From positions 1-9,237 of the forward strand of contig JAQUYZ010000044.1 of assembly GCA_028691625.1 (NCBI GenBank): a stretch of 9,237 nt of DNA, read 5' to 3'. The position numbers were made by a program, and so were the translations under genes. The notes under the pieces were generated by a model. The model did not search any database and was not told the DNA's origin. It saw only the letters and a list, made by a program, of their open reading frames with translations. How positions within the stretch are numbered: the first letter of the stretch is position 1; each line of letters begins with the position of its first letter. This stretch comes from Eubacteriales bacterium (GTDB taxonomy: Bacteria > Bacillota > Clostridia > Peptostreptococcales > Anaerovoracaceae). Shown in pieces: positions 1 to 6,519 of this stretch.

Positions 1-46
1 ATCTCTTGATTGTTTCATGTGGATATGGTAGACTGTATCAGATGAC

Positions 47-75
47 AAGACAGATATATATACATGTGTTAATAC
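47..75 (+). promoter_or_regulatory. Probable niaP promoter with palindromic operator in the spacer
   Basis: An extended -10 (TGT then TAATAC at 70-75) sits 17 bases after a weak -35, AAGACA (47-52, four of six to consensus). The spacer region is nearly filled by a 20-base imperfect palindrome at 50-69, with 16 of 20 positions symmetric (ACA.AT.TATATA.AT.TGT). A repressor bound there would block RNA polymerase. In Firmicutes niaP is commonly controlled by the niacin-responsive repressor NiaR; that this palindrome is a NiaR site is inference. A wider pair, AGACTGTAT at 30-38 and ATACAGACT at 72-80, is inverted with one mismatch. Confidence 0.45.
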
Positions 76-82
76 AGACTGA

Positions 83-116
83 CGATTTGCGCTGCGGCTC
101 GTTTCTGCGCAAATTG
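83..116 (+). repeat. Inverted repeat in the niaP leader
   Basis: ATTTGCGC (85-92) and GCGCAAAT (107-114) are perfect inverted arms around a 14-base loop, extendable by one wobble and one normal pair to 83-116. It starts just after the expected transcription start and ends 16 bases before the AGGAGA ribosome binding site. No U-run follows, so it is not a terminator. It may be a second operator or a 5' stem-loop that stabilises the mRNA. Confidence 0.45.
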
Positions 117-145
117 TGCAAGCTTATGAAAAAGGAGAGATTAAA

Positions 146-1486
146 GTGTATCATATTGCAAATCGTATTGATCGATTGCCGTCAACACCCATGCTTAAGA
201 AGATCCTGTTTATCACAGGACTCGGCTGGATGTTCGATGCAATGGATCAGGGAATGGTATCCGGAGTGATGGCTGCGATTGGAGCGGACTGGCAATTAAC
301 GCCGGGACAGGTCGGATTATTGGGCAGCGCAGGTATGCTCGGCATGATTTTAGGTGCAGCTCTGTCGGGAATGGCTGCTGATAAATGGGGAAGAAGAGCT
401 GTCGTGATGTGGACACTTGTTATTTACGGTGTCGCCAGCGGCTTATCCGGCTTTGCGATGAATTATCCTATACTGCTGGCATTGAGATTCTGCACAGGCT
501 TTGGACTCGGCGGCGAACTGCCCGCAGCTTCGACGCTGATCAGTGAGTTTTCTCCAAAAAAAATAAGGGGACGTAACGTAATTATTCTGGAAAGCTTTTG
601 GGCCTGGGGATGGATCCTGGCTGCCCTGGTCGCGTACCTGCTGATCCCGGTCTATGGCTGGCGTGTGGCATTCTGGGTAGGAGCCCTGCCGGCATTGTTT
701 GCAGCATATTTAAGAAGAGCGGTTCCGGAATCTCCTCGTTTTCTTGAAGCTACAGGAAAAGGTGAGGAGGCGGATCTCCTGGTCCGAAAGATGGAGGAAG
801 AGGCAAACCTCGATCAATACCCGAAAGTGGATTCTTCCCATGGGGAGACCAAGGACACAGCTCCGCGTCTGTCTCTGGGAGATCTATGGTCAAGGAAATA
901 TGTCAGGAGCACTTTTGTGCTGTGGGTGATCTGGATCGGTATTAATTTCGGATACTATGGCTTTGTATTATGGACGCCGTCCCTGCTGATGGCACAAGGC
1001 TTTGCACTGGTCAAGAGCTTTCAATTCACTTTGATCATGTGTCTTGCCCAGCTGCCCGGATACTTCAGTGCTGCGTATCTGGTAGAAAAAATCGGGCGAA
1101 AATGGGTGCTCAGCATATATTTTGCAGGTACCGCCATCGCAGCCTGGCTGTTCGGTCATGCAGATTCCACAACGCAGGTTCTTCTTTATGGATCTCTGCT
1201 CTATTTCTTCAGTCTTGGAGCCTGGGGATGTGTATATGCCTATACGCCGGAGGTATATCCGACCGCGGCACGAGCCAGCGGGACAGGATGGGCGGCTGCG
1301 TTCGGCAGAATCGGTGCCTTTGCCGCACCGTTGGTTGTACCGGTCATTTACAGTCGATACGGGGAGGAAACCGGATTTGGCTATATTTTCGCTCTGCTCA
1401 CTGCCGTCTTCGCCATCGTTGCCATCGTCGTGGCGGTTTTCGGCAAGGAAACCATGGGTAAATCATTGGAAGAAATCAACGAATAA
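146..1486 (+). CDS. niaP: MFS transporter, NiaP-like (probable niacin importer)
   Basis: A 446-aa, 12-helix major facilitator permease of the inner membrane. I recognise it by resemblance to Bacillus NiaP (YceI), which imports niacin for NAD salvage. Shared features, numbered from GTG 146, are GLGWMFDAMD (25-34), the loop 2-3 motif ADKWGRRA (78-85), GLGGELPAASTLISE (120-134), PESPRFL (194-200), and later LPGYFSAAYLVEKIGRKW and YTPEVYPTAARASG. A charged central loop around 200-250 separates the two six-helix halves. The GTG at 146 is preferred over an in-frame GTG at 116 because AGGAGA (133-138) lies seven bases upstream, whereas 116 overlaps the leader hairpin. The gene stands alone between its own promoter and a strong terminator. 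Substrate is inferred; related aromatic-acid or sugar symporters share much of the motif set. Confidence 0.85.
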   Translation: MYHIANRIDRLPSTPMLKKILFITGLGWMFDAMDQGMVSGVMAAIGADWQLTPGQVGLLGSAGMLGMILGAALSGMAADKWGRRAVVMWTLVIYGVASGLSGFAMNYPILLALRFCTGFGLGGELPAASTLISEFSPKKIRGRNVIILESFWAWGWILAALVAYLLIPVYGWRVAFWVGALPALFAAYLRRAVPESPRFLEATGKGEEADLLVRKMEEEANLDQYPKVDSSHGETKDTAPRLSLGDLWSRKYVRSTFVLWVIWIGINFGYYGFVLWTPSLLMAQGFALVKSFQFTLIMCLAQLPGYFSAAYLVEKIGRKWVLSIYFAGTAIAAWLFGHADSTTQVLLYGSLLYFFSLGAWGCVYAYTPEVYPTAARASGTGWAAAFGRIGAFAAPLVVPVIYSRYGEETGFGYIFALLTAVFAIVAIVVAVFGKETMGKSLEEINE

Positions 1487-1491
1487 CGATC

Positions 1492-1528
1492 GCCCGAAAA
1501 TGCAGCTGCATTTTCGGGCTGTCTTTTT
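1492..1528 (+). terminator. Intrinsic terminator of niaP
   Basis: A perfect 28-base palindrome (1492-1519, outer arms GCCCGAAAATGC/GCATTTTCGGGC) begins six bases after the niaP stop and is followed by TGTCTTTTT. On the minus strand the same hairpin lacks a U-run, so it should stop niaP transcription but not efficiently that of the convergent small gene. Confidence 0.92.
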
Positions 1529-1538
1529 GAAAAGATTC

Positions 1539-1700
1539 TTATTGGTTAAGGTTGCGTTCCGCTTCGGATACCAGCTCATCGATATGGTTTTGGAATACAT
1601 TTCGTTTTTCCGTGTCGTGTTCATATTCGACGCTGCCGAATAGTACACCGTCCATATAATTCAGGTATTTGGCAATTAAAATAATAATCAGTTTTTTCAT
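1539..1700 (-). CDS. Small protein of unknown function (53 aa)
   Basis: This short minus-strand ORF reads from ATG at 1700 to TAA at 1539-1541. The start is preceded by AAGGGAG on the minus strand, seven bases away, which is as good as any ribosome binding site here. The product begins MKKLIIILIAKYLNYMDGV. It has a short hydrophobic N-terminus (residues 4-9) with two lysines before it, then a polar acidic C-terminal half predicted helical (DELVSEAERNLNQ). The hydrophobic run is too short for a typical secretion signal. It is convergent with niaP and divergent from the propeller gene, with a 139-base gap to the latter. I do not recognise the family. The good ribosome binding site, the gap fit and non-overlap with neighbours support a real gene; function cannot be assigned. 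Confidence 0.6.
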   Translation of the reverse strand: MKKLIIILIAKYLNYMDGVLFGSVEYEHDTEKRNVFQNHIDELVSEAERNLNQ

Positions 1701-1773
1701 TGAATGTCTCCCTTCTTAAAATCTCTTCAATATCTTTCAGCGGGATCACGATGCAGGAACATTATTACAGATC

Positions 1774-1817
1774 CTATCGTCAAAGAGATAAAATCGGTGA
1801 TAAATGAAATGACGATA
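1774..1817. repeat. Inverted repeat in divergent intergenic region
   Basis: TATCGTCA (1775-1782) and TGACGATA (1810-1817) are exact 8-bp inverted arms with 27 bases between them and centres 35 bp apart. They enclose a possible -10 (TAAAAT, 1789-1794) for the propeller gene, whose -35 is poor. The arrangement suits an operator shared by the divergent genes or a leader hairpin ending eight bases before the AAAGGAG (1825-1831). Which of these is correct is inference. Confidence 0.35.
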
Positions 1818-1839
1818 AGAAAAGAAAGGAGAAATTGAT

Positions 1840-4140
1840 ATGCGGAAAAAACCATTCCTGTACGGAGTTCTGATCGTAATAATTATACTGTCCGGAACGA
1901 TTCTGGCACTGGCGGCAAATCAAAACGAATCCGGCAAAAGCGAGCCCACCGGAGATGAGGTATACCTGTACACAGGGAGTCCCTTGGTCTTGTCAAAGGG
2001 GGAGGTGAAAATGCTTGATCCGTCAAATCCGGATCTGGGAGCGACTGTGATAGAATCGAGAACCTTACTCCCGCTGCGGGCCATGTCGGAATATTTTGGA
2101 GCTGAGGTAACCTATGACCAGGAGGAGAAGCAGGCTGTCATTCAGTACGGCGGGAAACAGTATTACTTTCCTGTCGGCAGCAAAAAATACATCATCGGAG
2201 ACGGACAGCAGAAAAAGGAATACAGCATGGATTCCCAATCTCTGATTATAGACGGCCGCACCATGGTTCCTCTCAGAGTAATCTGTGAAAATGTTTTAGG
2301 GAAGACAGTATCCTATCATGACAGGGTGATCGCCGTGGCGGATGATGCGCTGAATCTGAAGTCGAATACAGAGCTGACGGAAGAAATCAAGGCAAAGATA
2401 GGCGAGGCTGTGAAAGCAAGAACCATGAAGGCGCTTGAGAAGGTTCTTACATCTGCACAAAGGAATATGTCGTATGCGAAGGATTCTGTTACCAACTTCG
2501 GAACGCCTGAAAGCGACGGAACAGCCAATGAAAGTGCTGCTCCGGCAGACATGGCTCAGTCCGGTTCCGGCAGTGACTCCTATTCGACAACCAATGTACA
2601 GGTTGCTGGCATCGATGAGGCGGATATTGTAAAGACGGACGGCAAGTACATCTATATTGCCGGGAACAATGCGGTTCGGATCGTTGGGGCGGATAACGGC
2701 AAGCTGAGTGACGATACGGCGATCAGGCTGTCAGCCGGCAAGAATGTCAATGAAATCTATGTAGACAACAGCAGGCTGATCCTGCTTGGCACCAGATCGG
2801 AATACTCGTATCGTGAGGATAAGCCGATCCGGCCTGTTTCAAATAGCAGCGGGATGGAAAGTATGCCCCAATATGATTATGATTCGTCCAAGACTTACAG
2901 TTATGTGGATATTTATGACATATCCAATCCCCTGAAGCCTGTTTTCCTGAAAGGGCATGAGATGGAGGGGTATTATCAGTCCAGCAGGAAAAATGGGGAG
3001 ATTGTTTATCTGGTAACGAATACCTACCCTGCCGATGGGATCGTACTTCCGTTGATGAAGGATACAGCCGTCAGCGATAAAACATTCCCAATGGAACTTG
3101 ATGATGTGATGATTATGCCGCGTCATCCTTCTTCCGGCTATCTGGTTGTCTCAGCGATTAACGTTGATAATGAGGAAAAGACAGAGGTTGAGGCGATCAC
3201 CGCTTACGGTGCGACTCTGTATATGAATGATGCCGCCTTATATCTGGCATTCAATAATAATACCGCTGATACTTCAATTATTAAATTCGAGCTTGCGGGA
3301 ATGAAGATCGGTTACGCAGGCTCAGGAGACGTACCGGGCTATCTGCTCAATCAGTTTTCCATGGATGAACATGAAGAGCATCTTAGAGTTGCTACGACCG
3401 ACTGGGAAAAGAGAAGCAACAGCTTGTATATTCTCGACCAGTCGCTCAATGTATCCGGCTCGGTGGAAGATCTGGCAAAGGGGGAATCCATTTATTCTGT
3501 CAGGTTTATGGGTGACAAAGGTTATGTTGTTACCTTCCGGACGATGGATCCGTTATTTGTGTTTGACCTGTCCGATCCAAGGAATCCAGTTTTAACGGGA
3601 GAACTGAAGGTGCCGGGGTTCAGCAGCTACCTTCATCCCGTTGGAGAGGATTTACTTCTGGGGATCGGAGCTGACACCTATGAACTATACCGCAAGGATA
3701 ACAGCGGGAAAGATGTTGTGGTCGGAACCCGTCAGGGCGGTATTAAATTCTCACTCTTTGACGTCTCCGACATGGGGAAACCGAAAGAAATATCAAAGTA
3801 TGTTGCAGGAGACGAGGGAAGCAGCTCGGAAGCACTTAATAATCACAAGGCGATCATGCTGGATTCATCCAAAGAAAGAGTAGCCATTGACGCTTATCTG
3901 GGCTCAGAAAACCCGGAGAGGGGTTATCGACAATCCGCTGTCATCATGAGTTATCGCGGGAACAAGCTGTCATTGAAGGGAATTCTTGATTCAGAGCCTT
4001 CCGGAGTTTATGGCAGCGACATCCCGTATGCGAGGCGGCTGCTCTATATCGAAGATGAGCTCTATTATGTGCAGGATGGCCGCATCACCTCCTATGACTA
4101 TGAAAGTCTGAAGCAAATCGATACGCTGGTACTCCAGTAA
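1840..4140 (+). CDS. Secreted protein with copper amine oxidase N-like and beta-propeller domains
   Basis: A 766-aa exported protein. Residues 1-26 form a signal peptide or membrane anchor (RKK, then a hydrophobic run ending near ALA-AN). Residues about 41-167 resemble the copper amine oxidase N-terminal domain common in clostridial surface proteins, with two copies of its motif: RTLLPLRAMSEYFG (74-87) and RTMVPLRVICENVLG (140-154). A charged helical, Gly/Ser-rich linker (about 175-250) leads to the C-terminal beta-propeller domain, which opens with TNVQVAGIDEADIVKTDGKY (251-270) and contains repeated strands such as SLYILD, LFVFDLSDPRNPV and FSLFDVSDMGKP. This matches the secreted Beta_propel family in my recollection. 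No catalytic residues are recognisable and the first domain alone is not an oxidase; a cell-envelope binding or scaffold role is inferred. AAAGGAG eight bases upstream fixes the start. Confidence 0.85.
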   Translation: MRKKPFLYGVLIVIIILSGTILALAANQNESGKSEPTGDEVYLYTGSPLVLSKGEVKMLDPSNPDLGATVIESRTLLPLRAMSEYFGAEVTYDQEEKQAVIQYGGKQYYFPVGSKKYIIGDGQQKKEYSMDSQSLIIDGRTMVPLRVICENVLGKTVSYHDRVIAVADDALNLKSNTELTEEIKAKIGEAVKARTMKALEKVLTSAQRNMSYAKDSVTNFGTPESDGTANESAAPADMAQSGSGSDSYSTTNVQVAGIDEADIVKTDGKYIYIAGNNAVRIVGADNGKLSDDTAIRLSAGKNVNEIYVDNSRLILLGTRSEYSYREDKPIRPVSNSSGMESMPQYDYDSSKTYSYVDIYDISNPLKPVFLKGHEMEGYYQSSRKNGEIVYLVTNTYPADGIVLPLMKDTAVSDKTFPMELDDVMIMPRHPSSGYLVVSAINVDNEEKTEVEAITAYGATLYMNDAALYLAFNNNTADTSIIKFELAGMKIGYAGSGDVPGYLLNQFSMDEHEEHLRVATTDWEKRSNSLYILDQSLNVSGSVEDLAKGESIYSVRFMGDKGYVVTFRTMDPLFVFDLSDPRNPVLTGELKVPGFSSYLHPVGEDLLLGIGADTYELYRKDNSGKDVVVGTRQGGIKFSLFDVSDMGKPKEISKYVAGDEGSSSEALNNHKAIMLDSSKERVAIDAYLGSENPERGYRQSAVIMSYRGNKLSLKGILDSEPSGVYGSDIPYARRLLYIEDELYYVQDGRITSYDYESLKQIDTLVLQ

Positions 4141-4142
4141 GC

Positions 4143-4172
4143 GAATATGAATTTGAGTATGGGTCATACTAT
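4143..4172 (+). promoter_or_regulatory. Putative sporulation (sigma-G or sigma-E type) promoter
   Basis: GAATA (4143-4147) and CATACTA (4165-4171) are 17 bases apart. This fits the Bacillus forespore sigma-G pattern (GHATR, about 18, CATWHTA) at every specified base. Read as GAATATG then CATACTAT, it also fits the mother-cell sigma-E pattern with two mismatches. It begins two bases after the propeller stop codon and precedes the small gene at 4228 by 55 bases. A weak sigma-A alternative (TTGAGT 4153-4158, 17 bases, TAATCG) overlaps it. This is a pattern match, not proof of use. Confidence 0.45.
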
Positions 4173-4227
4173 GGGTAATCGATTGCTGTCAAGCAGCGGA
4201 ATCATTTATACAAATAAGGAGGATAGT

Positions 4228-4362
4228 ATGGCAAAGGACAGCCAGGTGGATACAAAGTCAGTGAGAAAGAAAAAGGCAAACGATCAGACACCTTTGACCC
4301 GGGAAAATCAAAATCAGAATAGAAACGCAAAAAAACAGTCCATCAAGCATAATGACGTTTAG
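4228..4362 (+). CDS. Small basic hydrophilic protein (44 aa), possibly spore-associated
   Basis: The start ATG at 4228 has AAGGAGG (4216-4222) five bases upstream; the longer in-frame reading from 4147 has no such site and overlaps the promoter. The product has 8 Lys, 3 Arg and 5 acidic residues (net about +6), 11 Asn/Gln, and almost no hydrophobic residues. It has no Cys, Trp or aromatic residue, and a KKK cluster at 14-16. This composition indicates a disordered, nucleic-acid-compatible protein, like minor small acid-soluble spore proteins, though I see no diagnostic SASP motif. It is followed after 12 bases by another small gene and a terminator, forming an apparent two-gene operon behind a sigma-G-like promoter. 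The spore role is inference; the family is not recognised. Confidence 0.65.
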   Translation: MAKDSQVDTKSVRKKKANDQTPLTRENQNQNRNAKKQSIKHNDV

Positions 4363-4374
4363 GAGGAATCGTGA

Positions 4375-4536
4375 ATGGCGAAGGCAGGAATGAGAAGACC
4401 GGATCCTGAGGAGCCGCATGGAACGGAAAGCAACCATAAGCTCCACATCCCCCGAAATGATCAGAAACCCGTACCCGAAATTCAGGGAAAGGCAAAATAC
4501 GGACATAAAAAAACAGATGATAAAAGGGATTCATGA
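4375..4536 (+). CDS. Small hydrophilic Pro/Lys-rich protein (53 aa)
   Basis: ATG 4375 follows AGGAGG (4361-4366) by eight bases; that site overlaps the stop codon of the preceding gene, so translation is probably coupled. The product starts MAKAGMRRPDPEEPHGTESN and continues with PVPEIQGKAKYGHKK. It has 8 Lys, 4 Arg, 9 acidic residues, 6 Pro, no Cys or Trp, and no membrane segment. The MAKAGMRRPDP..PHGTESN opening looks like a conserved motif, and I have an impression of similar short clostridial hypotheticals, but I cannot name the family. Like its partner it starts MAK and is probably disordered. A GTG at 4371 opens a different, 12-codon frame and is rejected. Position behind a sporulation-type promoter suggests, but does not show, a spore protein. 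Confidence 0.72.
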   Translation: MAKAGMRRPDPEEPHGTESNHKLHIPRNDQKPVPEIQGKAKYGHKKTDDKRDS

Positions 4537-4570
4537 TCAGGAAATTCGATCGATTCTCATAAGACAGAGG

Positions 4571-4598
4571 CACCCGGCAAAATTTGCCGGGTGTTTTT
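4571..4598 (+). terminator. Intrinsic terminator after the small-gene pair
   Basis: CACCCGGCAAA (4571-4581) pairs with TTTGCCGGGTG (4583-4593), followed by TTTTT. It ends the small-gene transcript 34 bases after the second stop codon and isolates it from the downstream hydrolase. Confidence 0.93.
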
Positions 4599-4711
4599 AT
4601 CATGTTTTTTCGGTTTCATTCTTCATTTTTTGATCTTTGGATGGAACTTTTTTTTTATAGAAACCGTCTTATTGATACAAAAGGTGTACAAAGAGAAACA
4701 GGAAGGGAAAA

Positions 4712-4846
4712 ATGAGAACAGGAGATACATTGAAAATCATCACAATTACATTGATTGTGCTTGCCCTGATGTCCGCAACAGCATTTGCGTATGTCGGCAA
4801 GCCGGCCATGGAAGCAGAGGGTTCCGCCATAGTCTATCAGGAATAA
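4712..4846 (+). CDS. Short secreted or membrane peptide (44 aa), unknown
   Basis: ATG 4712 is preceded by a purine-rich AGGAAGGGA (4700-4708); the spacing is somewhat short if AAGGGA is used, six bases if AGGAAG is used. Residues 9-27 are a hydrophobic helix (IITITLIVLALM, then SATAFA) that resembles a signal peptide with a cleavage site after AFA. That would leave an 18-residue peptide, YVGKPAMEAEGSAIVYQE. It could instead be a one-helix membrane peptide. The stop lies 56 bases before the GH18 start, in a different reading frame, so both genes likely share a transcript. It may be a true small gene or the relic of a signal sequence once joined to a downstream product. A weak sigma-A promoter (TTGATC 4630-4635, TTTTAT 4653-4658) lies upstream. 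Confidence 0.5.
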   Translation: MRTGDTLKIITITLIVLALMSATAFAYVGKPAMEAEGSAIVYQE

Positions 4847-4902
4847 AGAAGGTCATAATTGCTTCCCTGCAGACATATTCTGTAGGTAAGGGAGGTGAAG
4901 TT

Positions 4903-5910
4903 ATGCCTTGGTATAACATTAGAGCATCGCAATATGGGAGCATAATTGTAATCGGATACGCCTATCCGTTTATTAATCAAGGCGTCCTTGAATCTTGGAT
5001 GCCGGATTTAACCTATTATTATTCATTCAGCTACGGTTTTACTCCGCAGGGAGATTTGCTGCCGTTAGATGATGAAAGAGTACTTGATATTATAAGACCG
5101 CATGGAGTTCAGCCGCTTATGGTATTGACGCCACTCGATGCGGAGGGTAATTTCAGCAATGTGCTGGCAAGTCTGATGCTGAACAATCCCGCTGCAAGAG
5201 AGCGCTTGACTACGAATATTATAGCGGAAATGGAACGCAAAGAGTACTACGGTGTCGATTTTGATTTGGAATTTGTCAACCGAGCGGACCGGGATCTATA
5301 TACTGCTCTGATTTCAGAGACAGCTGCCAGAGCAAATCCTGCAGGATTTATCGTAACTGCGGCATTGGCTCCGAAGACTTCCGCAGATCAGCCGGGACTG
5401 CTCTATGGAGGACATGATTATGGCGGTATAGGGTCTGTTGCAAATCTGGTGATGCTGATGACCTACGAGTGGGGATACACCTACGGCCCGCCTATGGCCG
5501 TGGCACCGATCGATGCGGTTCGAAGAGTACTGGACTATGCGGTAACTGAGATTCCCCGGTCAAAAATCCTGATGGGAATCCCGAATTACGGATATGACTG
5601 GACGCTTCCCTATGTGAGGGGCGAGTCGGAAGCGGAAAACCTCTCTATTCCCGAAGCGATGGCAAGGGCACAGCAGGTGGGAGCTGTGATTCAGTATGAT
5701 GAAACGGCACAATCACCGTTTTATGAGTATACAGATGCGCAGGGGCGCAGGCATATCGTCTGGTTTGAAGATGCAAGAAGCATGAGAGCAAAATTAGAGC
5801 TTGTCAATGAATACAATCTTGCCGGTGTCGGGTTTTGGACTATTATGGATCCATGGCCTTCCGGACAGGAAGTTCTGCGGGAAATGTTTACCCCTGCCAA
5901 GGTGGAGTGA
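4903..5910 (+). CDS. Glycoside hydrolase family 18, SleL/YaaH-like spore cortex hydrolase
   Basis: A 335-aa GH18 barrel resembling SleL/YaaH, the N-acetylglucosaminidase that degrades cortex peptidoglycan fragments during spore germination. Visible motifs are IGYAYPFINQGVL (17-29), the acid motif GVDFDLEF (117-124) with Glu123 as likely proton donor and Asp119/Asp121 supporting it, MTYEWGYTYGPPMAVAPI (186-203), GIPNYGYDW (225-233) and GVGFWTI (308-314). The first Asp of canonical GH18 DGxDxDxE is Tyr116, which I believe is tolerated in this clade. AGGGAGGTGA (4888-4897) with seven bases to ATG fixes the start; longer in-frame readings begin inside the upstream terminator. Unlike Bacillus SleL it has no N-terminal LysM repeats, and it has no signal peptide, as expected for enzymes deposited on the spore from the mother cell. 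Substrate is inferred from the family. Confidence 0.87.
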   Translation: MPWYNIRASQYGSIIVIGYAYPFINQGVLESWMPDLTYYYSFSYGFTPQGDLLPLDDERVLDIIRPHGVQPLMVLTPLDAEGNFSNVLASLMLNNPAARERLTTNIIAEMERKEYYGVDFDLEFVNRADRDLYTALISETAARANPAGFIVTAALAPKTSADQPGLLYGGHDYGGIGSVANLVMLMTYEWGYTYGPPMAVAPIDAVRRVLDYAVTEIPRSKILMGIPNYGYDWTLPYVRGESEAENLSIPEAMARAQQVGAVIQYDETAQSPFYEYTDAQGRRHIVWFEDARSMRAKLELVNEYNLAGVGFWTIMDPWPSGQEVLREMFTPAKVE

Positions 5911-5935
5911 GAAATTACATAGGCTGCATTTACGC

Positions 5936-5995
5936 TTCATTAATTCTATTTAATGAAAGATTATCCTGAAGACAGGATCAGGATAGTCTTTTTTT
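5936..5995 (+). terminator. Tandem hairpins with intrinsic terminator after the GH18 gene
   Basis: The main hairpin pairs GATTATCCTGA (5959-5969) with TCAGGATAGTC (5978-5988), one G-U pair, followed by TTTTTTT. Just upstream a second inverted repeat, TTCATTAA (5936-5943) and TTAATGAA (5950-5957), abuts it. Read on the minus strand the main hairpin is followed by TTTCATT, so it may also help stop the convergent minus-strand gene ending at 6021. Confidence 0.85.
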
Positions 5996-6020
5996 GTGAT
6001 TTTCGTGGATGGAGAATATA

Positions 6021-6500
6021 TCACGGAGAATCATGCTTTGATGGTGTACACACCTTTTCCGCCTCATCAGTCTTGATCTTAATGGGTCCAACGGTAATGA
6101 CGCCCACAGCGGCAACCTTTACCAGGGTCTTGGCACCTCGCACAACCTTTCTGCGGTCTTTCTCTTTCACACCTTCCAGAATTTCACCGCTGTTGTCAAC
6201 AACTGTATGAACATTATGAACGAAATTCTGGACTACCTGATTTCCTGCTGAAAACAATTCTTCCTTTCCTTCCTCCACCTTGCTGCTTCTGTTCTGTATC
6301 CTTCCGGAGATCACATTGGTCGCGCCACTTGCGATATCGCCAGCGATACCGCCGGTCAATATAGTCGAATCTACAATACTTTCTCCCAGCTCATCGATAA
6401 ATTTCTGTCGGGTCATCTTGCCGACGAAGGATATGGTCCCGCCGATGGCACCGCCGACAACCGCCCCCGTGATAATGCCTGCTTTCTTAATATGATTCAT
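6021..6500 (-). CDS. Glycine-rich membrane-associated protein (159 aa), unknown
   Basis: Read from ATG at 6500. The N-terminus has a glycine-zipper-like hydrophobic segment, KKAGIITGAVVGGAIGGTISF (residues 5-25), and a second glycine/alanine-rich stretch, ILTGGIAGDIASGATNVISG (47-66). A polar middle is predicted helical (about 70-122). A hydrophobic stretch follows (KTLVKVAAVGVITVGPI, 124-140), then a charged tail with one Cys. Such segments suggest membrane association or oligomerisation. I do not recognise the family. A TTG at 6509 is an alternative start giving 162 aa, but it lies one base from the G9 run, too close for ribosome binding. For ATG the only Shine-Dalgarno candidate is the G9 run itself, 10 bases away. 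The gene is transcribed away from azlC; its promoter is not clear (TATAGT, 6562-6557, with a weak -35 TTTATG, 6584-6579). Confidence 0.7.
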   Translation of the reverse strand: MNHIKKAGIITGAVVGGAIGGTISFVGKMTRQKFIDELGESIVDSTILTGGIAGDIASGATNVISGRIQNRSSKVEEGKEELFSAGNQVVQNFVHNVHTVVDNSGEILEGVKEKDRRKVVRGAKTLVKVAAVGVITVGPIKIKTDEAEKVCTPSKHDSP

Positions 6501-6510
6501 CGATCTCAAT

Positions 6511-6519
6511 CCCCCCCCC
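6511..6519 (-). repeat. Homopolymer tract (nine C on +, nine G on coding strand) at a start region
   Basis: Nine consecutive C on the plus strand lie 10 bases upstream of the minus-strand start codon (6500), exactly where a Shine-Dalgarno sequence belongs. Tracts of this kind can slip during replication, changing ribosome binding. A sequencing length error is also possible. Confidence 0.9.

Noticed and set aside
970..1643. Two plus-strand ORFs of 163 and 173 aa overlapping niaP
   Set aside because: Out-of-frame shadows of a clear transporter gene; Cys/Arg/His-rich and without family motifs or ribosome binding sites. One also runs through the terminator.
4176..4210. Terminator between the propeller gene and the small genes
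   Set aside because: A weak hairpin (GCTG/CAGC with flanking GATT/AATC) exists but it has an internal bulge and no U-run.
4147..4227. Longer in-frame start for the 44-aa basic protein
   Set aside because: No ribosome binding site, and the added residues overlap the putative promoter; AAGGAGG before 4228 is far better.
4591..4902. Longer in-frame N-terminus for the GH18 gene
   Set aside because: It would start inside the upstream terminator, has no ribosome binding site and gives a non-protein-like sequence overlapping the 44-aa ORF; the strong site before 4903 decides the start.
6280..6495. Plus-strand 71-aa hydrophobic ORF
   Set aside because: It is the antisense shadow of the 159-aa glycine-rich gene and lacks a ribosome binding site.
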